Assembly (NCBI GenBank): GCA_017630735.1
Contig: JAGBUS010000042.1
Coordinates: 1 to 40,691 of the forward strand
Length of the DNA: 40,691 nt
From: Alistipes sp.
GTDB taxonomy: Bacteria; Bacteroidota; Bacteroidia; Bacteroidales; Rikenellaceae
Reading direction: 5' to 3'
Under the pieces are notes generated by a model. It was not told the origin of the DNA and searched no databases. It saw nothing but the letters and a program-made list of their open reading frames with translations. Below are positions 33,558 through 40,691 of this stretch, piece after piece (position 1 is the first letter of the stretch; every line of letters begins with the position of its first letter). A program made the translations under genes and the position numbers.

Positions 33558-34301
33558 ATGAACAACCTTTGGAAATATATCATCATCTCGGTGGCAGTCG
33601 TTTTGTCATCAATGGTGTTGGCTTCAGCATATACACAACGATATCGCACAAATACTGGTACCATCACCGTAACAGGTCTTGGCGAGACACAGTTTACCTC
33701 TGACCTTATCGTCATCGACGGTAGCCTCGACGTTGAGAATTACGACGCTGCTGAGGGCTACCGACAGTTGGAGCAGAACCGCGAGAGCGTTATCTCGTTC
33801 CTAACATCTAAGGGTGTTGCGCGCGAGGCTATTACATTCAATATGCCTTCTACGTACAAACTATCGGAGTCGATATACGAGAATGGCAACTACATTGGCT
33901 CACGCTTTGCGGGCTACAGTCTGTCGCAGTCCTTCACCATTGAGTCTAACGAGGTGGATACCGTTGAGGCTGCAGCGCGTGAGCTACCATCGCTCTTGGC
34001 ACGTGGCATCGCAATCGAGGTTAACAATCCTATGTACTACTACTCTGGATTGGAGAGCGTAAAGCTCGACCTTCTCTCTGCAGCAGCTGCAGATGCTCAC
34101 GAGCGCGCTAAGAATATTGTTGAGAACTCTGGAGCAGAGCTTGGCAACCTCACATGGTCACGCGCTGGTGTGTTCCAGATTACTGCAGCTACAGGTGACG
34201 AGGAGTTCTCGGCAGGAGGATCATTCAACCTCTCATCACGCGAGAAGAAGGCACGTGTTACAGTACGTGCTGAGTATAAGATTAAACACAAAGTAAAATA
34301 A
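33558..34301 (+). CDS. SIMPL-domain (DUF541) protein
   Basis: A 247-residue exported or membrane-anchored protein. A hydrophobic N-terminal segment (7-25, IIISVAVVLSSMVLASAY) is followed by a SIMPL/DUF541 domain: TITVTGLGETQFTSDL starts the first beta-alpha repeat, and SIYENGNYIGSRFAGYSLSQSFTIES and AAADAHERAKNIVENSGAELGNL are the typical later parts. Family members are periplasmic and poorly understood. It lies 32 bases before gltX, with no sign of a promoter, so it may share the gltX transcript. Confidence 0.88.
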   Translation: MNNLWKYIIISVAVVLSSMVLASAYTQRYRTNTGTITVTGLGETQFTSDLIVIDGSLDVENYDAAEGYRQLEQNRESVISFLTSKGVAREAITFNMPSTYKLSESIYENGNYIGSRFAGYSLSQSFTIESNEVDTVEAAARELPSLLARGIAIEVNNPMYYYSGLESVKLDLLSAAAADAHERAKNIVENSGAELGNLTWSRAGVFQITAATGDEEFSAGGSFNLSSREKKARVTVRAEYKIKHKVK

Positions 34302-34333
34302 CATATTTCAAGAATTTTAAAACTTAAGATATT

Positions 34334-35866
34334 ATGAAACGTGAAGTAAGAGTACGATTTGCACCAAGTCCAACAGGTCCATTGCATATTGGAGGTGTAC
34401 GCACAGCACTATATAACTACCTTTTTGCGCGCCGTCATGGTGGCAAGATGATTCTTCGTATCGAGGATACCGACTCTCAGAGATTTGTACCAGGTGCTGA
34501 GGAGTATATCATCGAGTCGTTGAAGTGGTGTGGCATCGAGATTGACGAGGGCGTAGGCTACGGAGGTCCTCACGCACCATACCGTCAGAGCGAGCGTAAG
34601 GAGATATACTTGCAGTACGCTAAGCAGCTTATCGATGCTGGCTGGGCATACTACGCTTTTGATACTCCAGAGGAGTTGGATAAGCTTCGCGCCGAGGCGG
34701 AGGCTACAGGCAAGACATTTGCCTACAACTTCGAGGTACGCGAGCAGTTAGCTACATCTCTTCGTCTCTCTAAGGAGGAGGTTGAGGAGCGCATTGCACG
34801 TGGCGACCAGTGGGTAGTACGCTTCAAGATGCCAGAGAACGAGGTTGTGAAGATGGACGACTTGATTCGTGGTCATGTGGAGATTAACACATCGACACTT
34901 GACGATAAGGTGCTTTACAAGTCAGCAGACGCACTTCCAACATACCACCTTGCAAACATCGTTGATGACCACCTCATGGAGATATCACACGTTATTCGTG
35001 GTGAGGAGTGGTTGCCATCGTTGCCTTTGCACTACCTCCTCTATCGTGCTTTTGGTTGGACAGAAACACAGCCTGAGTTCGCACACCTTCCACTACTCTT
35101 GAAGCCTACAGGCAGTGGTAAGCTTTCGAAGCGTGATGGCGATAAGATGGGATTCCCTGTATTCCCACTCTTCTGGACATCTCCAACAGGTGAGACAGCT
35201 CGTGGCTACCGTGAGGATGGTTACCTCGCAGGTGCGTTTATCAATATGCTCTCTCTCTTGGGCTGGAATCCAGGTACTGAGCAGGAGATATTCACTATGC
35301 AGGAGCTTATCAACTCATTCTCGTTGGATCGCGTATCTAAGGCAGGTGCTCGCTTCCAGCCAGATAAGGCTAAGTGGTTCAACGCACAGTATATGCACAA
35401 CCTCACCGCTGCGGAGTTTGCACCTTTGATGCAGCCAATTCTTAAGGCAAATGGCATTGAGGTATCGGATGAGCGTGCTGGTAAGGCTGCCGAGATTATG
35501 AAGGAGCGTATGACACTCACAACAGATATGTGGGACTTGACATCGTTCTTCTTTGTAGCCCCTGTGGAGTACGAGGAGAAGCTCGCCAAGAAGCAGTGGA
35601 AGGGCACTAATCCTGAAATGTTGGACGAGTTGCGCGGCGTATTAGAGGCTATCGACGACTTCTCAAAGGAGAATACCGAGGCAGTAGTACGTGCATGGAT
35701 CGAGCAGAAGGAGTTGGGTCTCGGTCAGGTTATGAACACCTTGCGTCTTGCATTGGTAGGAGCTGGTAAGGGTCCTGGTATGTTCGACGTTACAGAGTTC
35801 CTCGGAAAGGAGGAGACACTCAAGCGTATTGACGCTATCATCGCTAACCTGAAACCTATGGAGTAA
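34334..35866 (+). CDS. gltX: Glutamyl-tRNA synthetase
   Basis: A class Ic synthetase (510 residues) charging tRNA-Glu. The motifs are the HIGH box PLHIGG (16-21), RIEDTDSQR and KLSK (263-266, KLSKRDG). It has no zinc cysteine cluster in the usual CxC form. The C-terminal anticodon-binding helical domain is present and ends [15 protein letters not shown]. Its TAA overlaps the ATG of galM (TAATG), so the two are translationally coupled. No signs of a GluQ-type specificity variant can be judged by eye. Confidence 0.98.
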   Translation: MKREVRVRFAPSPTGPLHIGGVRTALYNYLFARRHGGKMILRIEDTDSQRFVPGAEEYIIESLKWCGIEIDEGVGYGGPHAPYRQSERKEIYLQYAKQLIDAGWAYYAFDTPEELDKLRAEAEATGKTFAYNFEVREQLATSLRLSKEEVEERIARGDQWVVRFKMPENEVVKMDDLIRGHVEINTSTLDDKVLYKSADALPTYHLANIVDDHLMEISHVIRGEEWLPSLPLHYLLYRAFGWTETQPEFAHLPLLLKPTGSGKLSKRDGDKMGFPVFPLFWTSPTGETARGYREDGYLAGAFINMLSLLGWNPGTEQEIFTMQELINSFSLDRVSKAGARFQPDKAKWFNAQYMHNLTAAEFAPLMQPILKANGIEVSDERAGKAAEIMKERMTLTTDMWDLTSFFFVAPVEYEEKLAKKQWKGTNPEMLDELRGVLEAIDDFSKENTEAVVRAWIEQKELGLGQVMNTLRLALVGAGKGPGMFDVTEFLGKEETLKRIDAIIANLKPME

Positions 35867-36921
35867 TGGAGATTCTACAGCATATTTGGGGCTCTACACC
35901 TGAAGGTGAGGGCATCATCCTCTACACTATGCGCAATAGCCGCGGCTCGGAGGTGCAGTTGTGCAATATCGGTGCATCTATCGTAAGCGTTAAGTTTGCT
36001 GACCGTGATGGCAACATCGACGATGTGGCGTTGGGTTACGAAGACCCATTGAGCTATATTGGTGATGGTGCTGCAAGTGGCAAGTCAGTAGGTCGCGTGG
36101 CAGGACGTATCGCGCGTGGTCACATGGTAATCGACGGTGTGGAGTATCGCTTGGAGGTAAACAACGGTCCTAACCACCTTCATGGTGGCTCTAAGGGCTT
36201 TGCCAATCGCTATTGGGAGGGTCGCGTGGAGACTAACCGCGTGGTATTCTCATACGTTGCCGAGGATATGGAGCAGGGCTACCCTGGTGAGTTGGTTGTA
36301 GAGGCCATCTACGACTTCGACGATGAGGATAACCTCGAGATAACATATGTTGCAAAGAGCAACAAGACAACAGTTGTGAATCTCACTAATCACCTCTATT
36401 GGAATCTTGATGGCGAGGGCTCTGATACCACAATCCTTGATCATGAGTTGCGCCTAAACTGCTCAAAGGTGTTGGAGATGGATACGGTGCAGATTCCAAC
36501 TGGCACGCTCCTCGATGTTAAGGGCACAGCATTGGACTTTACAACATGGCGTAGATTTGGCGATGAGATAGAGTCTGAGTTCAACAACATTCGCACATAC
36601 CGTGGCTACGACCACTGCTTTGCGGTGGATGGCTGGAAGAAGAATATCCTTCAAGAGGTTGGTGAGTTGCGCTCCCATAAGTCAGGACGTAGGGTAACGG
36701 TGCTCTCGTCACAGCCTGCAGCGGTGATGTATACTGGCAACTGGCTCGCTGGCGGATGTCCTAAGACCAAGTCGGGTAAGTATTATAAGGACTATGCCGG
36801 TGTGGCTATCGAGTGCCAGGGTTATAGCGATGCTGTGAACCACCCCGAGTTCCCATCCATCGAGCTTCAGGCTGACGAGCTTTATTGCAACAAGATAGTA
36901 TTTAAACTTGGCACGTTTTAG
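35866..36921 (+). CDS. galM: Galactose mutarotase (aldose 1-epimerase)
   Basis: Interconverts alpha and beta anomers of galactose or glucose. The 351-residue protein shows GRVAGRIARG, NHLHGG (103-108, with the conserved His104/His106), TNHLYWNL (catalytic acid His176), and IECQGYSDAVNHPEFPS with the catalytic base Glu316. There is no signal peptide, so it acts in the cytosol. Its start overlaps the gltX stop by one base, which is an odd pairing of a tRNA synthetase with a sugar enzyme but indicates one operon. Confidence 0.95.
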   Translation: MEILQHIWGSTPEGEGIILYTMRNSRGSEVQLCNIGASIVSVKFADRDGNIDDVALGYEDPLSYIGDGAASGKSVGRVAGRIARGHMVIDGVEYRLEVNNGPNHLHGGSKGFANRYWEGRVETNRVVFSYVAEDMEQGYPGELVVEAIYDFDDEDNLEITYVAKSNKTTVVNLTNHLYWNLDGEGSDTTILDHELRLNCSKVLEMDTVQIPTGTLLDVKGTALDFTTWRRFGDEIESEFNNIRTYRGYDHCFAVDGWKKNILQEVGELRSHKSGRRVTVLSSQPAAVMYTGNWLAGGCPKTKSGKYYKDYAGVAIECQGYSDAVNHPEFPSIELQADELYCNKIVFKLGTF

Positions 36922-36939
36922 TGCCCCAAAACTAATATA

Positions 36940-38811
36940 ATGAAGAAGATAGTATGCGCATTGCTGGCTGCCATAACCGCCATCGGTTGTGTTAACGACC
37001 CAGCAATGGAGAGACCTACAAACCATCACGCCACGATCCTCGGCTCAAGTACCGAGGCAGCTCGTGGTGTGCTTATGGTGCGTATGGCAAATGGTGATGC
37101 AACACTTGATGTTGAGGGAGCTACAGTGAAAGCTATGTTCCCAACCAATGGCAGCGATATGGATTGCTGGAGACTTGTTCGCTTCGACGAGAACACATCG
37201 TTGGAGAGCATGGCATCGTGCATTGCTGAGATGGAGGATGTTGAGGTTGTTGAGTATAGCCAACATATTGAGCGTCCTAAGACTCAGAGTATGGCTATGC
37301 CTGCATCTCGTCCAGAGGTCACACGCGCCGTGGAGTACCCTTTCGACGACCCTGAGCTACCATGGCAGTGGCACTACTACAACGATGGCTCGCTTTCAGA
37401 TGATGCTAAGGCCGGAGCAGACATTAATCTGCTAAATGCTTGGAAATATACTGCGGGCGATCGCCGTGTTGTTGTTGCTGTTATCGACGGAGGTATCATG
37501 GTTGAGCATCCCGACTTGGCCGACAATATGTGGGTCAACGAGGCTGAGAAAAATGGCCTTACGGGTGTTGATGACGATGGCAACGGCTATATTGATGATA
37601 TCCATGGCTGGAACTGTGTTCGTGAATGTGGCGATGTTACGGCTGACGCTCATGGTACACACGTGGCAGGTACTATCTCGGCGGTAAATAACAACGGCTT
37701 CGCAGTTTGTGGCATCGCTGGAGGTACAGGCAATGGCGACGGAGTACGTCTTATGGCTATTCAGATTTTCGAGAATGATGAGGGTTGCTACTCACATCAG
37801 ATTGCCGAGGGTATTCGCTATGCTGCCGACAACGGTGCTGCTATTGCCAACAACTCTTGGGGCTACAGTCCTACGGCATACTACAACGATGGCGAGTATG
37901 AGCAGTACTGCGGCGTTGTGCAGGAGGCTATCAACTACTTCAAGCAGAATGCAGGTTTGGAGGGTGTTATGGATGGCGGTCTTATGATATGGGCAGCAGG
38001 TAACGATTCTGTGGACTATGCCAACTACCCTGGCGCATACAATAGCAATGTTTGTGTGGCATCTATAGCACCAAACTACACCCCAGCATTCTATACCAAC
38101 TATGGTCCTGGCACCAATATCTGTGCCCCTGGTGGTGACTCCACATATGGCACTATTATGGCGGTGTCGTCAACCTCAGTGGAGTATGCCTATGGTGATG
38201 GATATGAGTATATGCACGGCACATCTATGGCTACGCCCCACGTTACGGGTTGCGCAGCTCTCGGCTTGAGTTACGCCCTTAAGCAGGGCTACCACTTCAC
38301 CGTTGATGAGTACCGCAATATTATTGTAACCTCTGTTCACGACATCAACCAATATATGCACGGCACACGCGAATACTACGACTACAAAACCGGTACATAC
38401 CCTACATTCTCGTGTGACAAGTATAAGAATAAGATGGGTACGGGATATATCGACGCACACCTTCTGCTTATGCAGCTCGACAGCACACCTTGTCTATATG
38501 TCAAGACCAATGAGGAGCAACTTCTATCACTTGATGCATACTTTGGCGATGGAGCCAAGGAGATTTGCTTCAAGGAGGTGGAGATGAGCGACGAGGCAAA
38601 AACTGCTCTCGGCGTCACCTCAACTCCTACTATCGAGAACGGCATGCTTAAGATTAAGTGTACGAAGGTAGGCGTTGGTCGCATCAAGGTTAAGGCTATC
38701 GCTGGTGATACGCTCGTTGGTGGCGGTATCAACATAGGCGGTATGGCTATGGAGCGAGAGTTTGAGATTGTGGCACGTGGCTCGGTAGCCGAGAATGGTG
38801 GATGGTTGTAA
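36940..38811 (+). CDS. Subtilisin-like serine protease lipoprotein (S8)
   Basis: A 623-residue surface or periplasmic protease with a lipoprotein signal (AAITAIGC, Cys17). A fervidolysin-like propeptide-type region (about 40-115) precedes the S8 domain. The catalytic triad is Asp183 in AVIDGG, His238 in HGTHVAG and Ser429 in GTSMATPHV, with oxyanion Asn355 in AAGN. The catalytic domain ends near 490 and is followed by a beta-rich C-terminal region of about 130 residues. The gene lies 18 bases after galM. The neighbouring lipoprotein follows at 20 bases, and the pair may work together outside the cell. Confidence 0.94.
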   Translation: MKKIVCALLAAITAIGCVNDPAMERPTNHHATILGSSTEAARGVLMVRMANGDATLDVEGATVKAMFPTNGSDMDCWRLVRFDENTSLESMASCIAEMEDVEVVEYSQHIERPKTQSMAMPASRPEVTRAVEYPFDDPELPWQWHYYNDGSLSDDAKAGADINLLNAWKYTAGDRRVVVAVIDGGIMVEHPDLADNMWVNEAEKNGLTGVDDDGNGYIDDIHGWNCVRECGDVTADAHGTHVAGTISAVNNNGFAVCGIAGGTGNGDGVRLMAIQIFENDEGCYSHQIAEGIRYAADNGAAIANNSWGYSPTAYYNDGEYEQYCGVVQEAINYFKQNAGLEGVMDGGLMIWAAGNDSVDYANYPGAYNSNVCVASIAPNYTPAFYTNYGPGTNICAPGGDSTYGTIMAVSSTSVEYAYGDGYEYMHGTSMATPHVTGCAALGLSYALKQGYHFTVDEYRNIIVTSVHDINQYMHGTREYYDYKTGTYPTFSCDKYKNKMGTGYIDAHLLLMQLDSTPCLYVKTNEEQLLSLDAYFGDGAKEICFKEVEMSDEAKTALGVTSTPTIENGMLKIKCTKVGVGRIKVKAIAGDTLVGGGINIGGMAMEREFEIVARGSVAENGGWL

Positions 38812-38831
38812 CACGTTAAAACTTTACAGCT

Positions 38832-40265
38832 ATGAAGCGATACATATATATATTATTATCGGCAATCATGATGCTTGCAGCGTGCAAGCCTTCGACCACA
38901 CCCGAAACCGAGAAAGTTGTGATGTTTCACTTCGGTGAGATAAGTGTTGAGACTACCACAAATAGTGCTACTATCACCGCCGAAAAGCCATATATCACCA
39001 TTGACGGCGTGAAGTTGGAGGATGCTGAGATTACGCTACACTATATCGGCAGGGGTCATGACATCGTGGAGTATATGGAGGAGTACCGCGAGGAAGGTGA
39101 CACAATCATCTTCGAGGTAGACAACCTTTTCCCTGATTTGGAGTATACGGCATACCTAATCCTTGATGGTGGTGAGTATGGATATAAGGAGAGCGACATG
39201 ATATACTTCGCAACAGAGAAGCTTCACAATAAGGAGCTAACAGTCAGCTACACATGGGAGGTTGACGCAAAGGGTGTTATGGCAACCATAAACCTCTCGG
39301 AGCTTGCCTACTTGGTGGATGGAGAGAGTGTGGACTTTGACATGATAGAGGTTGACTACGCGCGCAAAGACTCATCGCAGTGGATATCAAAGCAATTCTT
39401 CGGAGGAAGTATCGTTGATGGTACTCTCAGCGTGGAGATTCCCTACAACGGCAAGGAGTATCTTGAGGATAACAGCGACTACAAATTCCGCATAAAGCTC
39501 TGCCCTGCGGATAACACATATAGAGCCATCACCAGTGCAGAGAACGAGTTTAAGACTCCATACGCTGAGATTACTGCCGATATTGATGCACCTACACTCA
39601 GCCGCGAGGCAAATATGATAAACGCCACAGTGGAGAATATCGAGATATACTACGATGGTATCAAGGATCATAACTATGAGTATAGCACCACAGCAGAATA
39701 CTTCTTCTACTACCGTACTAAGGACACAGAGATGTGGTCTATGGTTAAGACATCGGGCGTACACGAGAAGATGAGTGCTACAATTCCCGCCAAGGAGGGT
39801 AACACCTACGAGGTTAAGGTTGTGATATTCGCCGGTAAGGAGGAAGTAAGAATCGAGTCGGAGACATCGGAGATTACCTTTGCTCCGTCGACACCTCCTG
39901 TTTCTGGTGGCGACACATCGGCAGTTATCGGCACATGGCACCTCACCGAGTGGCGTGGCGCAGAGCCATCGTTCGACATATACCTCGACATTACTGATGG
40001 CGTGGTAACACTCTACCAGCGTCTTGAGAGCCGTGCATGGGAGTGCTTCGTGAGCTCTGCAGCTATTGAGGAGGGCATTATTAAGGGCACATACGTTGAT
40101 GGTGTAGCATGGGGCACTTCATACTATGTTACAACCGGCGACGACACTATGACCTGGATAGATACTACAGACAGCACTGATATCTCAGTATATACACGTG
40201 CTACACTTCCAGAGGGCATAACACGCGCTGCGATGAGAGATATCCAAACACCACGATTCTTGTAA
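38832..40265 (+). CDS. Lipoprotein with fibronectin-like repeats and lipocalin-like C-terminus
   Basis: A 477-residue protein of unknown function with a lipoprotein signal (LSAIMMLAAC, Cys18). The mature part is acidic and beta-rich, with about three FN3-like segments (near 25-130, 135-235 and 235-350: TITAEKPYITIDGVKLEDAEI, LPSTYTWEV-like, and FAPSTPPV linker). A C-terminal domain of about 110 residues beginning IGTWHLTEW resembles lipocalin-like/DUF5004 domains. It has no catalytic motif I can name. Its position 20 bases after the subtilase suggests one transcript, perhaps a partner or substrate-binding protein. Confidence 0.8.
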   Translation: MKRYIYILLSAIMMLAACKPSTTPETEKVVMFHFGEISVETTTNSATITAEKPYITIDGVKLEDAEITLHYIGRGHDIVEYMEEYREEGDTIIFEVDNLFPDLEYTAYLILDGGEYGYKESDMIYFATEKLHNKELTVSYTWEVDAKGVMATINLSELAYLVDGESVDFDMIEVDYARKDSSQWISKQFFGGSIVDGTLSVEIPYNGKEYLEDNSDYKFRIKLCPADNTYRAITSAENEFKTPYAEITADIDAPTLSREANMINATVENIEIYYDGIKDHNYEYSTTAEYFFYYRTKDTEMWSMVKTSGVHEKMSATIPAKEGNTYEVKVVIFAGKEEVRIESETSEITFAPSTPPVSGGDTSAVIGTWHLTEWRGAEPSFDIYLDITDGVVTLYQRLESRAWECFVSSAAIEEGIIKGTYVDGVAWGTSYYVTTGDDTMTWIDTTDSTDISVYTRATLPEGITRAAMRDIQTPRFL

Positions 40266-40290
40266 TCGACGAATAATATTATTATCTTTG
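40260..40290 (+). promoter_or_regulatory. purC promoter
   Basis: TTG (40260-40262), 20 bases, TATCTTTG (40283-40290). The -33 box lies in the last codons of the upstream lipoprotein gene. No terminator separates the two genes. Confidence 0.6.
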
Positions 40291-40318
40291 TAACTAAGAA
40301 ACCAAATACATAAAAAAT

Positions 40319-40691
40319 ATGAACGCTATTGTAAAGAACGATTTTCAGTTCGAGGGTCAGAAGGGCCACTACGTAGGTAAGGTACGTGACGTATACAACA
40401 TCAATGATGAGTATCTTGTAATGGTTGTTTCAGACCGTATCTCAGCCTTCGACGTTGTACTCCCTAAGGGTATTCCTTTCAAGGGTCAGGTGTTGAACCA
40501 GATTGCTGCGAAGTTCCTCGACGCAACTACCGATATCCTTCCTAACTGGAAGATTGCAGTGCCAGATCCAATGGTTACTGTAGGTCACCGCTGCAAGCCT
40601 TATAAGGTTGAGATGGTTATCCGTGGCTACCTCTCTGGTCACGCATGGAGAGAGTATAAAGCTGGCAAGCGCACTATCTGCGGTGTGGAGA
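40319..40691 (+). CDS. purC: SAICAR synthase (partial, 5' part of gene)
   Basis: Phosphoribosylaminoimidazole-succinocarboxamide synthase, which joins aspartate to CAIR in purine synthesis. 124 codons are present before the window edge. The N-terminal [12 protein letters not shown] binds ATP, followed by [28 protein letters not shown] and the signature start [16 protein letters not shown]. The rest is outside. No other purine genes are seen here. No purine riboswitch is evident in the 28-base leader. Confidence 0.96.
   Translation, partial: MNAIVKNDFQFEGQKGHYVGKVRDVYNINDEYLVMVVSDRISAFDVVLPKGIPFKGQVLNQIAAKFLDATTDILPNWKIAVPDPMVTVGHRCKPYKVEMVIRGYLSGHAWREYKAGKRTICGVE

Noticed and set aside
1-40691. 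tRNA, rRNA, prophage or toxin-antitoxin genes
   Set aside because: I read the gaps for cloverleaf and conserved RNA motifs and small paired genes and saw none. A tRNAscan-SE and Infernal/Rfam run would settle this.

Overview
The window is chromosomal DNA from a member of the Bacteroidales. A genus such as Alistipes is plausible but not proven. Four things support this. SecD and SecF are fused in one protein. A CdsA/Psd/FtsH/RsfS gene cluster is present, and several proteins are lipoproteins or belong to families common in Bacteroidetes. Most promoters match the Bacteroidetes sigma-ABfr form (TTTG or TTG, about 19-21 nt, then TAnnTTTG), and no purine-rich Shine-Dalgarno sequences stand out. 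I see no rRNA, tRNA, CRISPR array, transposase or prophage gene. The 32 genes, two of them cut by the window edges, are mostly housekeeping.

Layout. 1-6300, minus strand: secDF (partial), a secreted GH29 fucosidase and lepA. 6561-11471: htpG (+), an AspT/YidE-type transporter (-) and efp (+). 11847-18191, minus: a DPP-IV-like S9 peptidase, an unknown 226-aa protein, a glucosaminidase with LysM domains, lemA, a TPM-domain membrane protein and adk. 18308-21803: thiL (+), a DUF4837-like lipoprotein (-), then a NodB-type deacetylase and ubiX (+). 21966-29020, minus: a riboflavin-kinase-only protein, an AI-2E/PerM family permease, psd, cdsA, ftsH, rsfS and an OxyR-type regulator. 29185-40691, plus: trpS, a ClC-type channel, ychF, a SIMPL-domain protein, gltX, galM, a subtilase lipoprotein, a second lipoprotein and purC (partial).

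How the genes fit together. cdsA and psd supply membrane phospholipid, and FtsH lies in the same run for membrane-protein quality control. LepA, EF-P, RsfS, YchF, TrpS and GltX serve translation. SecDF supports export of the many secreted proteins here (fucosidase, DPP-IV, glucosaminidase, subtilase, lipoproteins). The OxyR homologue keeps both redox cysteines at the E. coli positions.

The most unusual content is intergenic. Gene 3' ends carry several dispersed repeat families. (1) Tracts of a 7-nt unit, GTGAAAR, lie at stop codons in the orientation of the gene and are usually followed by a tiny hairpin and a T-rich run. The unit contains TGA and its period is not a multiple of 3, so the tract closes all three reading frames; it supplies the actual stop codon of ribF and ftsH. 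(2) Composite nested hairpins of about 125-130 bp sit against the stop codons of lepA, the AspT-like gene and the DPP-IV gene, twice as tandem pairs. Three of their inner stems are capped by GTAC-N5-GTAC. (3) Tracts with a 9-10-nt period (GGGTAATTAT-like) are followed by their complement. (4) One MITE-like element has TGTCATTCCGAGC-type ends. No protein system that looks wholly new was found.
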